Positions 41,505 through 51,069 of a stretch of DNA of 64,000 nt are shown here, one piece after another. Positions within the stretch are counted from its first letter, which is position 1; the number at the start of each line of letters is the position of its first letter. The DNA is from Peribacillus frigoritolerans. GTDB lineage: Bacteria; Bacillota; Bacilli; Bacillales; Bacillaceae. The position numbers were made by a program, and so were the translations under genes. The notes under the pieces were generated by a model that worked only from the letters and a program-made list of their open reading frames with translations, did not search any database and had not been told where the DNA came from. The DNA lies in NCBI RefSeq assembly GCF_004358755.1, contig NZ_SMZY01000003.1, forward strand, positions 62,001 to 126,000, written 5' to 3'.

Positions 41505-42428
41505 TCAATGCTCGACCCACCATGTCTCTCCGATTTTCATTACGTTAAGCTGTCCGGGATCCAGTTTGCGCTTGTCCCATTCTGCCAGCAGCCGCTCTAG
41601 AGCTTCCGGCCCCGTATCGTCAGCGAGCCGGTATGCCCCGTAATGCATTGGAACAAACGGTCCTTTTGCATTTAAATCTTGATAAGCTTTGACTGCATCC
41701 TCCGGGTTGATATGCGATACGTTCATGAACCACTCGGGTTCATATGCGCCGATTGGCATGAGCACGCAATCAATGTCAACCTTCTCGCCGATTTCCTTAA
41801 AACCGCGGAAATATCCTGTGTCTCCAACGAAGTAGATTGAGTATGACGAAATTCGAATGACCCACCCACCCCAATGAGACGTGTTCGTATCCCAGAGTGT
41901 TCTTCTTGTCCAATGCTGGGCAGGAACAAAGGTAAAGCTGACGCCTTTCATGTGAAAGGCTTCCCACCAGGCCGCTTCTGTCACATGCTTGTAGCCTCTT
42001 CTTCTGAATAAAGCACCAAGCCCCTCAGGCACATAAAAAAGCGGATTGCCTTTCAGCCGCTTGATCGCTGCGAAGTCCAAGTGATCATAATGCCCATGTG
42101 AAATCAGGACTGCATCAATTTCGGGAAGCTCACTTATCGGAAGACCGGGTATTGTCAGCCGCTTTTGCATGCCCATTCTTTCTGCCCAAACGGGGTCGGT
42201 CAGAATGTTTACTCCATCCATCTGAATCAAAAACGTCGAATGGCCAACCCAGGTTAAACTCATTTTAGACCGATTATTTTTAATCTCTTTTATATAAGTT
42301 TTTTCAGCAGTTTCAATGGATATGGATAAATCCTTTTCTTTCGATCTCCGCTCCTTCATCCACTTTCTGAAGTCAGAAAAGCTTTTGGTGTTTTCGACAC
42401 CATCTAAGTTACGATATCTTTTCCCCAT
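41505..42428 (-). CDS. Metallo-beta-lactamase-fold hydrolase, NAPE-PLD/UlaG-like
   Basis: 307 residues. The metal motif HGHYDHLD is preceded by [20 protein letters not shown] and followed by [15 protein letters not shown] and [13 protein letters not shown]. This is the layout of N-acyl-phosphatidylethanolamine phospholipase D-like hydrolases. The physiological substrate in Bacillus is unknown. It overlaps the upstream yjbQ-type gene by 20 bases, so the two are co-translated. Confidence 0.85.
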   Translation of the reverse strand: MGKRYRNLDGVENTKSFSDFRKWMKERRSKEKDLSISIETAEKTYIKEIKNNRSKMSLTWVGHSTFLIQMDGVNILTDPVWAERMGMQKRLTIPGLPISELPEIDAVLISHGHYDHLDFAAIKRLKGNPLFYVPEGLGALFRRRGYKHVTEAAWWEAFHMKGVSFTFVPAQHWTRRTLWDTNTSHWGGWVIRISSYSIYFVGDTGYFRGFKEIGEKVDIDCVLMPIGAYEPEWFMNVSHINPEDAVKAYQDLNAKGPFVPMHYGAYRLADDTGPEALERLLAEWDKRKLDPGQLNVMKIGETWWVEH

Positions 42429-42825
42429 TTGCCTGCACCTTTACGTAAAATGTCCGTTCTCTGGGACCGTCAAATTCACAGAAGTAAATTCCCTGCCACG
42501 TACCCAGCAGCAGCTTTCCGTCTGTCACGATAACATGCTGCGATGCCCCCACAGTGCTCGCTTTCATATGAGCGGCGGTATTTCCTTCTTCATGACGGTC
42601 CTCTTCATGATGCCAAGGATAGATTTCGTCAAAACGTCTGATCATGTCTCTTTTTACATCTGGATCCGCATTTTCATTGATTGTAATGCCTGCTGTAGTA
42701 TGCGGGCAGTAAATAAGGACAGTGCCTTCTTTTATAGAAGCTTCTCTCACTAGTTTTTCTACACTTGAAGTCACATCTGCCATCTCGTCGCGAGAGTTTG
42801 TTTTTAAAGTGAACTTTTTCAGCAT
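42409..42825 (-). CDS. YjbQ family protein (UPF0047)
   Basis: 138 residues. Family blocks: [20 protein letters not shown] with conserved [19 protein letters not shown] and a histidine-rich WHHEED segment, then [20 protein letters not shown]. YjbQ proteins have weak thiamine phosphate synthase activity; the true role is unclear. AAGGAGG upstream of the ATG. First gene of a two-gene operon with the metallo-hydrolase. Confidence 0.88.
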   Translation of the reverse strand: MLKKFTLKTNSRDEMADVTSSVEKLVREASIKEGTVLIYCPHTTAGITINENADPDVKRDMIRRFDEIYPWHHEEDRHEEGNTAAHMKASTVGASQHVIVTDGKLLLGTWQGIYFCEFDGPRERTFYVKVQANGEKIS

Positions 42826-42928
42826 TTTGCATATCCCTCCTTATTTCCTTTGGTTGAATTGTATCATTAAGAAGCATAATCAGGCACGTTCGGAACGATT
42901 TTTCAAATGAATTGATCCGTCTAATGAC

Positions 42929-42968
42929 AAAAACCCCCAAAAAGGCATTCATCCTTCTTGGGGGGGGT
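42929..42968 (-). terminator. Terminator of the alpha-glucosidase gene
   Basis: ACCCCCAAAAAGG pairs with CCTTCTTGGGGG (mismatched centre), with T residues following on the minus strand. Confidence 0.8.
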
Positions 42969-42974
42969 TGTGAA

Positions 42975-44645
42975 TTAGAGAACGTAAACTCTTGTTTCGA
43001 ATGGCTTCAATGTGAATGAAGTTGTGTGTTTGTGGTCAGCAACTTCATAGTTTTGAAGAATCAGCTGTTCTTTCGATAACGGCAGCTTGCTGTACTGGTA
43101 GAAAGCCGTTTTGTTGCTGATGTTTGCGATAACCAGTGCTGTTTTGCCTTCATATGTTCTTGTGTAAGCATAAATTTGCTTGTCTTTTGGAAGAATCAAG
43201 TCGTAAGATCCATAAACAAAAACTAGATGCTCCTTGCGCAGATCAATCATCTTTTTATAAAAATGATAGACTGAGTTCTCATCTTTCAACTGCTTTTCAA
43301 CGTTGATTTGTTTATAGTTTTCGTTAGCTCCAAACCATGGTGCGCCTGTTGTGAAGCCTCCGTTTTTCTCTTCATTCCATTGCATTGGTGTACGGGAATT
43401 ATCACGGCCCTTATGCCAGATAATTTCCATGATTTCTTCATGTGAGCGTCCTTTTGCTGTTTCAATGCGGTAAAGGTTTTTCATGGCTACATCATCATAA
43501 TCATCAATTGAAGGGAAATGAACGTTTGTCATTCCAAGCTCCTGTCCCTGATATATAAATGGTGTACCCTGCATCAAGAAGTACATGGCTGCGAGGGCTT
43601 TTGCACTTTCAGTCAAATACTCTTTATCATTGCCCCATGTTGATACAGAGCGAGGCTGGTCGTGATTTTCAAGGAATAATGCGTTCCAGCCGGAACCGTC
43701 CAATCCTTTTTGCCATTTTGTTAACGTTTCTTTTAACTTAATGAGGTCGACTGTTCCTTCTGTTCCATTGTCCCATAAATTGAGGTGCTCGAATTGGAAA
43801 ATCATGTTGAAGATGCCATTTGTATCGCCAACCCAGTCTTCCGCCTGCTCAAGCTTAACGCCATTCGCTTCGCCGACTGTCATGATATCGTAACGCGCAA
43901 ACGTTTGCGCTTTCAGCTCGCTTAGATGCTCCATAATACCTTCTACGTTCATGTGATAATCAAATGAGGAAACAAAATCCAGTCCGTTCGGATTAGGCAG
44001 ATCAGGAAAACCATCTTTTTTGTTGATATGAGAAATTGCATCTACACGGAACCCGTCGATGCCTTTATCAAGCCACCAGTTAATCATATCGTATACAGCT
44101 TGTCTCATTTCTTCGTTTTTCCAGTTTAAATCAGGCTGCTTTGCTGCGAATACATGCATGTAATATTGATTTGTTTCTTCGTCAAGCTCCCATGCCGAAC
44201 CGCTGAAGATGCTTTCCCAGTTGTTTGGCTCTTTGCCGTTTTTGCCATCGCGCCAGATGTACCAGTCACGTTTGTCGTTCTCTTTTGAAGAGCGTGATTC
44301 GATGAACCAAGGATGCTCATCACTAGTATGATTAACGACTAAATCAAGGATCAGCTTCATGTCTCTCTTATGCACTTCAGCCAGAAGGTCATCAAAATCC
44401 TCCATTGTTCCGAAGTCTGCCATAATATCCTGATAATCACTGATATCATATCCATTGTCAGCATTAGGCGATGTGAAAATCGGGCAAATCCAGATCACAT
44501 CGATGCCGAAATCTTTTAAGTAATCTAATTTAGAAATAATGCCGCGGATATCTCCAATTCCGTCACCATTGGAATCCACGAAGCTTCTAGGATATATTTG
44601 GTATGCAACCGCTTCTTTCCACCAAATCTTTTTCAACTGAAACAC
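42975..44645 (-). CDS. GH13 alpha-glucosidase / oligo-1,6-glucosidase
   Basis: 556 residues. The four GH13 regions are visible: LILDLVVNHTSDEHPW, GIDGFRVDAISHINK (nucleophile D), MTVGEANGV (acid E) and FLENHDQPRSVSTWG. The neighbour region QPDLNWKNEEMR and the length match MalL/oligo-1,6-glucosidases that cleave isomaltose, sucrose or palatinose-type sugars in the cytoplasm. No PTS or regulator gene is adjacent. A cre-like site lies in the leader. Confidence 0.9.
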   Translation of the reverse strand: MFQLKKIWWKEAVAYQIYPRSFVDSNGDGIGDIRGIISKLDYLKDFGIDVIWICPIFTSPNADNGYDISDYQDIMADFGTMEDFDDLLAEVHKRDMKLILDLVVNHTSDEHPWFIESRSSKENDKRDWYIWRDGKNGKEPNNWESIFSGSAWELDEETNQYYMHVFAAKQPDLNWKNEEMRQAVYDMINWWLDKGIDGFRVDAISHINKKDGFPDLPNPNGLDFVSSFDYHMNVEGIMEHLSELKAQTFARYDIMTVGEANGVKLEQAEDWVGDTNGIFNMIFQFEHLNLWDNGTEGTVDLIKLKETLTKWQKGLDGSGWNALFLENHDQPRSVSTWGNDKEYLTESAKALAAMYFLMQGTPFIYQGQELGMTNVHFPSIDDYDDVAMKNLYRIETAKGRSHEEIMEIIWHKGRDNSRTPMQWNEEKNGGFTTGAPWFGANENYKQINVEKQLKDENSVYHFYKKMIDLRKEHLVFVYGSYDLILPKDKQIYAYTRTYEGKTALVIANISNKTAFYQYSKLPLSKEQLILQNYEVADHKHTTSFTLKPFETRVYVL

Positions 44646-44711
44646 TCCTTTATATCAACCTTAACGTCGAGTAAGACGAATGAAAAATAGGGTTAAAATG
44701 TTAAGTATAAA

Positions 44712-44725
44712 AGTATTCGCTTACA
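44712..44725 (-). promoter_or_regulatory. cre-like site upstream of the GH13 gene
   Basis: Minus strand TGTAAGCGAATACT fits the CcpA consensus at all but two informative positions and lies about 70 bases before the start codon. Confidence 0.5.
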
Positions 44726-44822
44726 TTTAATTAAAAGTTGTCATTACTAAAAAATATTATACTCTAATTATGTTAAAGATTGAACAATTTCCTTTGAATT
44801 CCTTCTAATAGTTTTTTAAGCA

Positions 44823-44873
44823 CAAGCGTCCGTTCAGCTCCAATCCTGCAGCGCTAGACATCAAAGCGCAAAG
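44823..44873 (+). repeat. Fragment of a dispersed intergenic repeat
   Basis: GCTAGACATCAAAGCGCAAA, preceded by AGCGTCCG...AGCTCC-type sequence, recurs at the end of the longer element at 60489-60620. Confidence 0.6.
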
Positions 44874-44897
44874 TTTTTAAATATCCTTAAAACTGGA

Positions 44898-44935
44898 AAA
44901 AGAAGAAGCTATCTGCAAAAGATACCTTCTTCTTA
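44898..44935 (-). terminator. Terminator of the DAACS transporter gene
   Basis: AGAAGAAGCTATCT/AGATACCTTCTTCT-type stem with T residues on the minus strand. Confidence 0.75.
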
Positions 44936-44940
44936 AACAA

Positions 44941-46176
44941 TTATGCAATTTTGGAACTAAGTTCAGCTGATTTTTTCTTCAGCCAGTCTTTTCCTTCTAC
45001 TAATCTGGAAACCATCATGCTGCTGACATTATCTCCTGTAGCATTGAGCATCGTTGCCGGCGGATCAATTATCGTGGAGATTGCTGCAATGATAGGCAGA
45101 GCTTCAGGCGGAAATCCGTAAAGGGTCAAAATCAGCATTTCGCCAATCATCCCTCCGCTTGGAATAGCTCCCATTACCGTTCCAACCAGAATTGCTACAA
45201 GGACAACACTGGTTAATGTGCCAAAACCTGAGAAGTTCATTTCAAAGATTCCAAAAAGGAAGGCAATCTTTAATACGCCTCCAAGTACGGATCCATCCTT
45301 GTGAAGAGCAGCACCAAGAGGGACAGTAGTCTCGCGAATATCAGCGCTCACACCCATTTTGCGTGTAGCTTCAAGATTCACAGGAATCGAAGCTGCACTG
45401 CTGCAGGTAGCAAGTGAAGTCACGGTTGGAGAAAGCATGTTTTTCCAGAATACTGTGACTGCCTGCTTTTTGCCCGACATGAATGCGTAAATCGTAAAAG
45501 CAATCACAAAATAGAGAAATGCCGAGACGTAATACATGACACCCGCTTTGAAATAAGTACCTAAAAGCATTGGACCATATTCACCGACTAAAGTCGCGAA
45601 ATAAGCGCCGAGCCCGATCGGTGCATAATACATAATTAATGATACAAGCTTCATCAAAACTTCTGATCCGGACGCAAGAAAGCTTGCAAACGGCTTCCCT
45701 TTTTCCCCGATCATCGAAACCGACAAACCTACTAAAACTGAAAAAACAATCATTGCCAGCATGTTATTTCTTGAAAATAACTCAACAAAATCCGGAACCG
45801 TAAATGTGCTGACAATTTGGTCTGCAAGTGTAACATCTTCCAGCGCCTCCGGTTTTTCAAGCTGAAGCGACACTCCCTGTGCAGGTGGAATGATTTTAAC
45901 AACGACTACCATATAAAGAGCAGCAATTAAGCCTGTAAACAGAAACACGCCAAGCATGCTTCCCATAATCTTTCCGAGCCGCTTCGTTCCTCCCATATTT
46001 GCTATGGAAGAAGCGATTGTAAAGAATACTAATGGTACAACAACCGTAAACATGGCATTCAAAAACAGATCACCAAACGGTTTTAATAATGTAGCTTTTT
46101 CTCCAAACACAAGTCCGATTATTCCGCCAATAAGTACAGAAGACAGCAAAATAAGCGGAAAGCGATAAGCTTTCAT
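44941..46176 (-). CDS. Dicarboxylate/amino acid:cation symporter (DAACS)
   Basis: 411 residues, about eight to ten helices. Motifs: LKPFGDLFLNAMFTVVVPLV, ATCSSAASIPVNLEA (serine-rich hairpin), GAALHKDGSVLGGVLKIAFL and IDPPATMLNATGDNV, which match glutamate/C4-dicarboxylate symporters. The substrate cannot be fixed. AGGGA-type site before the ATG. Single gene. The 46177-46428 gap beyond it has no gene. Confidence 0.88.
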   Translation of the reverse strand: MKAYRFPLILLSSVLIGGIIGLVFGEKATLLKPFGDLFLNAMFTVVVPLVFFTIASSIANMGGTKRLGKIMGSMLGVFLFTGLIAALYMVVVVKIIPPAQGVSLQLEKPEALEDVTLADQIVSTFTVPDFVELFSRNNMLAMIVFSVLVGLSVSMIGEKGKPFASFLASGSEVLMKLVSLIMYYAPIGLGAYFATLVGEYGPMLLGTYFKAGVMYYVSAFLYFVIAFTIYAFMSGKKQAVTVFWKNMLSPTVTSLATCSSAASIPVNLEATRKMGVSADIRETTVPLGAALHKDGSVLGGVLKIAFLFGIFEMNFSGFGTLTSVVLVAILVGTVMGAIPSGGMIGEMLILTLYGFPPEALPIIAAISTIIDPPATMLNATGDNVSSMMVSRLVEGKDWLKKKSAELSSKIA

Positions 46177-46428
46177 CCAAAAATCCCTCCAACTAATAAC
46201 GATAAGAACTCACTAATGCTATCAGAGGGAAAAAAATTATTCAACTAAATAATAGTGGAAGCGGACGGATAGTGAAATGTCTTTCTGGATAGTTAGCATG
46301 TTCATCGAGAATTTATTCTATCTTACAAAATTAATTTCCCAAGTGCAGCTGGAAAAGGCCATTCAGGTGGTAAAATGCGTGTGTTCTACACCTTTTTATT
46401 GAATTTTTTACATATAAAAAACAGGCAA

Positions 46429-47742
46429 TCATTCTGGATTACCTGTTCCTGCTTCCATCTTCTTTTTTGCTTCAAGCGTCTTAATATGATGCCCTTCCAT
46501 GTCCGTTACGGTAAACTCGTATCCGTCAGACATAATTTTGTCACCTTTTTTAACATCGATTCTCTCGGTGAGAACCCAGCCGCCAATTGTATCTACGTCT
46601 TCTGAATCGATCTCGAGCTGAAGGAGATCATTCACTTCTTCAATTAGTGCTTTGCCGTCGAAAATGTAATGATATTCGCTTTTCTTTTGAACATTAGGCA
46701 GTTCGTCAACGTCAAACTCATCGCGGATTTCACCGACGATTTCCTCAAGGATATCCTCTACTGTTACAAGCCCGGCTGTTCCTCCATATTCATCAACCAG
46801 GATCGCCATGTGAATCCGGTCTTTTTGCATTCTCATCAATAAATCCTGAATGGGAATTGTTTCAATAACCTTAATGACAGGCCGTATATAATTTTTAAGG
46901 AGCACGCCTTCTTTGGACATGTAAAGGGCATCTAATACTTCTTTGATATTTACGAGCCCCACAATGTTGTCTTTATCTTCATGTTCAAGCGGATATCTTG
47001 TATACCGTTCGCTCCTCATGATCTCTAAGTTTTCCTCAAAAGAATCCTCGAGCGCCACTGTAACCATCTCTGTTCTTGGAACCATGATTTCTTTGGCTAT
47101 TCGATTATCAAATTCAAAAATCTTATTAACGTATTTATATTCTGACTGATTGATCTCGCCGCTTTTCAAGCTTTCAGACAAAATGATCCTCAGTTCCTCT
47201 TCTGTATGAGCCATTTCATGTTCTGATGCCGCATGCAGTCCGAACAGCCTGACAATAAATAATGCAGAACCATTCAGCGTTTTTATAAAGGGATACATGA
47301 TTTTGTAAAAAATAATGAGCGGCCGTGACAATGTCATTGTCACCAACTCGGCTTTTTGAATAGCAAGCGTTTTTGGCGCAAGCTCTCCAATGACTACATG
47401 CAAGTAAGTAATAGCTATAAAAGCCAGGACAAACGATAAAATGCCGGAAAGCGATGGGTTTAGTCCCCATGAGTCAAAAAAAGGATGAAGCAAATGTTCA
47501 ATTGTCGGCTCCCCAAGCCATCCAAGTCCAAGGGCTGTTATGGTAATGCCGAGCTGGCAGGCAGATAAATATTCATCCAGGCTGCCTGTCACTTTTTTTG
47601 CGGCTATCGCGTTCTTATTCCCTTCACCGACCAGTTGATCAATTCTGGAACTTCTCACCTTAACTATGGCAAATTCTGCAGCAACAAAAAATCCGGTAGC
47701 TGCAATTAACAGGGCGACCAATAATAAATTTGTAACAATCAA
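46429..47742 (-). CDS. CNNM/CorC-type membrane protein with CBS domains
   Basis: 437 residues. Order of domains: DUF21 membrane domain (~1-190, [35 protein letters not shown]), two CBS domains (~215-335, [40 protein letters not shown]) and a C-terminal CorC/HlyC domain (ending [11 protein letters not shown]). Relatives such as YhdP, YrkA and YqhB export or control magnesium. TTG 47742 start behind AAGGGAA. A hairpin overlaps the stop and acts as terminator. Confidence 0.9.
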   Translation of the reverse strand: MIVTNLLLVALLIAATGFFVAAEFAIVKVRSSRIDQLVGEGNKNAIAAKKVTGSLDEYLSACQLGITITALGLGWLGEPTIEHLLHPFFDSWGLNPSLSGILSFVLAFIAITYLHVVIGELAPKTLAIQKAELVTMTLSRPLIIFYKIMYPFIKTLNGSALFIVRLFGLHAASEHEMAHTEEELRIILSESLKSGEINQSEYKYVNKIFEFDNRIAKEIMVPRTEMVTVALEDSFEENLEIMRSERYTRYPLEHEDKDNIVGLVNIKEVLDALYMSKEGVLLKNYIRPVIKVIETIPIQDLLMRMQKDRIHMAILVDEYGGTAGLVTVEDILEEIVGEIRDEFDVDELPNVQKKSEYHYIFDGKALIEEVNDLLQLEIDSEDVDTIGGWVLTERIDVKKGDKIMSDGYEFTVTDMEGHHIKTLEAKKKMEAGTGNPE

Positions 47743-47859
47743 GAGTTCCCTTACCCGTCAGCGGATAAGGTCACCTCCCTTCTTAGGTGAAATCCTTCTA
47801 GGTGAATACTTATATATACTTTCTATTCTTTACTAACTAGAAGACGCTTAGCATCTCAT

Positions 47860-49164
47860 TTATTTCCATATTCTCTTTAAATGAAAAAATTCTTGAATAT
47901 ATCCCCACACAGACACTGGTGACATGATCATTTGATAAGTTAAGACAAATAAGAAAAACCCCGCTGTGTTTTTTCTCACTTTTAAATCAAGCTCCCTGAA
48001 CACTTTTTTCTGATAGGAGTAAATGCTGAAATAGCTGATTAAGGTAATCGGAAGAACAAATAATGTCATCGGGCCTACAATCCAAAAGTAACCGAAGAAT
48101 GCAAGAATAAGGCCTGGAATCCAGAATACTGTGTATGTAAAATCCAGGTATGGCATGATAAAGTTTATGCCGGTCAAAAATTTCGCGAAGAGAACCGGCT
48201 GATGCCAGGGCTTCATTTCCTTCAAAGCTTCGATCATTCCCCTGGCCCATCTTGATCTCTGTTTGGCAAAATGATGAAACGTCGCTGGAACTTCAGTAAA
48301 AGCAACAGAAAGCGGCTCGAAGTAAACCCTGTAATTGCGGTGAAGGAACCGCCATGTCAGCACAATATCCTCACCAATGGCTTCAGGCCAGCCTCCGATT
48401 TCCTTTACTGCATCTGTCTTATAAAGACTAAAAGCCCCTTGTGCGACAAGTGTTCCCTGATAAAGCCCCTGAAGTCTCTTTATGGCTGCAATTCCAAGGA
48501 AATAATCCCACTCCTGCATTTTTGTAAGTAAATTCTCACGGCTGTTTCTGGCAAGAATTGTACCTGCAACGGCACATACATCTTCAGGTGAACTCACCAT
48601 TCTTGCGACAATATAACGAATGGCACTTATATGTAAAAGAGTATCAGCATCAAGCGTCAAAACAAACTCCGTATTTGTTTGACTGATTCCACGGTTCAGA
48701 GCATGAAACTTCCCTGGCTTTTCCTCATTTAAAACACGAAGATTCAGCCTAAGTTCTTTCCCAGTCTTTTCAGCTCTAGCTGCAGTATCATCAGTGGACC
48801 CATTATCAACCACGATCACATGAATCTCGCCTTCATAATCCTGTTTAGCGATGTAATGAATCACAGTCCCGATATTTCTTTCTTCATTTCTTGCAGCAAT
48901 AATGACGGTAACCGGCACATCGGGGCTGATATTCTTATGTCTAGGCTGCCTGTCGATCCACAGACTGCACACTAAAAAAGCATTTAAAAATCCCGGAACA
49001 TACGCAATTCCGGCAATAATCATAATGGCAAGAGGAAGCCCTATGATTTCTGCAAGCTCCCTTACCCACGGCAATGAAAGTAAGATCGATGCGACCATCC
49101 AAAGAACGGCAGCGGTCTGGCTGATCCAAAACTTCTTTTTTACTGATACATATCTTTTTTTCAT
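47860..49164 (-). CDS. Membrane glycosyltransferase family 2
   Basis: 434 residues. Two N-terminal helices are followed by a GT2 domain with VPVTVIIAARNEERNIGTVI, VIVVDNGSTDD, LTLDADTLLHISA (DxD type), AIGEDIVLTWRFL (GED) and QRSRWARGMIEAL (QxxRW), then two to three C-terminal helices. This is the processive-type synthase layout used for cell-surface polysaccharides or glycolipids. Product unknown. Monocistronic, divergent from mstX. Confidence 0.9.
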   Translation of the reverse strand: MKKRYVSVKKKFWISQTAAVLWMVASILLSLPWVRELAEIIGLPLAIMIIAGIAYVPGFLNAFLVCSLWIDRQPRHKNISPDVPVTVIIAARNEERNIGTVIHYIAKQDYEGEIHVIVVDNGSTDDTAARAEKTGKELRLNLRVLNEEKPGKFHALNRGISQTNTEFVLTLDADTLLHISAIRYIVARMVSSPEDVCAVAGTILARNSRENLLTKMQEWDYFLGIAAIKRLQGLYQGTLVAQGAFSLYKTDAVKEIGGWPEAIGEDIVLTWRFLHRNYRVYFEPLSVAFTEVPATFHHFAKQRSRWARGMIEALKEMKPWHQPVLFAKFLTGINFIMPYLDFTYTVFWIPGLILAFFGYFWIVGPMTLFVLPITLISYFSIYSYQKKVFRELDLKVRKNTAGFFLFVLTYQMIMSPVSVWGYIQEFFHLKRIWK

Positions 49165-49323
49165 AAGTTATCAACCTCAGGTAATGCCTGTTTCTTTTAT
49201 CTTTTACAAAAAAAACAATTACATGCCCTTAGGACAAAGATGATAACTTTCACCGATTGCCGAAAAAATAGAGCAAGATTGCACATACTACAGAAGAATA
49301 CGTTTTGAACGGGAAGTGAAACG

Positions 49324-49566
49324 ATGAAACTGACAGAAGATGAAAAAAACGCACTCAGCGATGCGATTGATAAAATGAATGAAGGACTTGATGTCTTTAT
49401 TCAATTTTACAATGACGCAGAAGAGGATAAGCCTATCATCGAATTTAATGAGAACACGATGTCAGCAATCGAAAAAGCTATAGGTGTCTACGGAAAAGAT
49501 ACAGTCACTGAGAAGATTAACTCTATTATCAGAGAAGTCCTTTCTTTTCTTCCAAAAGAAAAATAA
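49324..49566 (+). CDS. mstX: Mistic membrane-associating protein
   Basis: 80 residues, corresponding to the short form of Mistic. MKLTEDEKNALSDAIDKMNE then GLDVFIQFYNDAEEDKPIIE aligns with B. subtilis Mistic MKVTSEEKEQLSTAIDRMNE, GLDAFIQLYN. It is an acidic, helical protein without a classical signal that associates with the membrane by itself. It lies 12 bases upstream of yugO, as in B. subtilis, where mstX-yugO influences potassium flux and biofilm formation. Confidence 0.88.
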   Translation: MKLTEDEKNALSDAIDKMNEGLDVFIQFYNDAEEDKPIIEFNENTMSAIEKAIGVYGKDTVTEKINSIIREVLSFLPKEK

Positions 49567-49578
49567 GAGGTGAAAATA

Positions 49579-50571
49579 GTGAGGTCTAATAAATTATTGA
49601 TTGATTGGCTGAAGTGGCCGCTGTATTTTAGGATTGTTTTGATCGTGATGCTGATTGTGCTTCTTTTCGGACAGGTGATTTCACTTATTGAACCTGAAGT
49701 TTTTCCAACCGTGTTTGATGGAATCTGGTGGGCGCTTGTCACCGTATCCACAGTCGGCTTCGGAGACTATGTGCCTAAAACCGTAGCGGGACGCTTTGTC
49801 GGAATGGTGCTCATTTTGATCGGTGCAGGGTTTGTCACAACCTATTTTGCTACATTGTCAGCTGCAGCTTTTCAAAAACAGCATTCATACCTTAAAGGGG
49901 ATACCACGTTTAAACATGGCAATCATATCGTCATTATCGGATGGAATGAGAAAACGAGCGAACTCATTGAGACGTTTCAAAAAATAAAACCGTACAAAAC
50001 CCTCGTTTTAATTGATGATACGCTTGAGGAGTCACCGCTCATTGAAAATCTTCATTTTATTAGAGGGAATCCGACAATAGACCGCACGCTTGTGAAGGCG
50101 AATATCGAACAGGCTGATGCTGCAATTATTACAGCCAACCAGCATAAGAATGAGTCCGATGCCGATATGCACACTATTCTAATTTTACTTGCTTTAAAAG
50201 GGATAAATCCCGATTTATATACGGTTATTGAGCTCGTTACCGGCATGCATCTGAATAACGCAAAGCGTGCTGGAGCAGATGAAATTATTAAATCTTATCA
50301 GCTTTCAAGTCACTTAATGATGAACAGCTACTTAGCAAAATACGGATTATCAAGCGTATACTCTGAACTCAATCCGGCAAATGGAAACTACTTCAAAATT
50401 GAACCGATTCCCGAGGAATTAATAGGAGAAACCTTTCATGCGGCAAGCCATGCCCTTCTAGAAAAAGAGCTGCTGTTGATCGGCATCAAAAAAGGAGATA
50501 AGACGAAGTTAAACCCGCCCATCTCCCAAGTCCTTCATCAGGATGATTTACTCATTCTGATTACTCACTAG
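49579..50571 (+). CDS. yugO: Potassium channel with RCK (TrkA-N) domain
   Basis: 330 residues. Two membrane helices flank the pore loop with selectivity filter TVGFGDYVP. A cytoplasmic RCK domain (HIVIIGWNEKTSELIETF, Rossmann GxGxxG-like variant) and a C-terminal TrkA-C domain follow. GTG 49579 has AGAGGTG six bases upstream; GTG 49570 overlaps that site. Second gene of mstX-yugO. Ends convergently with yugN, overlapping by four bases. Confidence 0.92.
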   Translation: MRSNKLLIDWLKWPLYFRIVLIVMLIVLLFGQVISLIEPEVFPTVFDGIWWALVTVSTVGFGDYVPKTVAGRFVGMVLILIGAGFVTTYFATLSAAAFQKQHSYLKGDTTFKHGNHIVIIGWNEKTSELIETFQKIKPYKTLVLIDDTLEESPLIENLHFIRGNPTIDRTLVKANIEQADAAIITANQHKNESDADMHTILILLALKGINPDLYTVIELVTGMHLNNAKRAGADEIIKSYQLSSHLMMNSYLAKYGLSSVYSELNPANGNYFKIEPIPEELIGETFHAASHALLEKELLLIGIKKGDKTKLNPPISQVLHQDDLLILITH

Positions 50572-50978
50572 TCCAGCAAGACTGCTTCAAGTTCTTTCAC
50601 TAGATCCTTGCCAAGATCAATATACTTTTCAGGAAACTCGGCGTCCTTGTCCTGAGGTTCCTGAAATTGATCAAACGAAGCTTTCACATTTCCAATATGA
50701 ACATTATCATCAAGTCCAATTTGGTATTTATGTGAAAGCAGATATGGATTTGTCAGCTTAACTGTCGTATTTTGCGAATCAAGCTGGCCATCCACTGCTG
50801 TAAATGGAACGCGCAAGAACTGATAGCCTACTTCATCATCAATCTTATAATCAAATGAGCCATGATCATACTCCCACCCTCCCCCAATCGCATATCCAAG
50901 CGGTTTCAGCTGCTGTTCAAGATGATAGAGCTTAAATGACTTCCCTTCAAGCTTTGATGGAATTTCAATCACGTCCAT
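50568..50978 (-). CDS. yugN: YugN-like protein
   Basis: 136 residues, acidic soluble protein of the YugN family: LEGKSFKLYHLEQQLKPLGY, AIGGGWEYDHGSFDYKID and PYLLSHKYQIGLDD. Function unknown. The start is uncertain: AAGGAGG is three bases before ATG 50978 and nine before a GTG at 50972. Position between yugO and pgi is that of B. subtilis yugN. Confidence 0.85.
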   Translation of the reverse strand: MDVIEIPSKLEGKSFKLYHLEQQLKPLGYAIGGGWEYDHGSFDYKIDDEVGYQFLRVPFTAVDGQLDSQNTTVKLTNPYLLSHKYQIGLDDNVHIGNVKASFDQFQEPQDKDAEFPEKYIDLGKDLVKELEAVLLD

Positions 50979-51028
50979 CAACCTCCTTTTAAAGAATAGG
51001 TTTTCCTAAAGGGTTCTTTTTTATCATT

Positions 51029-51066
51029 AAAAAAGGAGATGCGCCATGTGGCACATCTCCTTTTTG
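51029..51066 (-). terminator. Terminator of pgi
   Basis: AAAAAGGAGATG...CATCTCCTTTTT stem just beyond the stop codon, with T run. Confidence 0.9.
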
Positions 51067-51069
51067 TTT

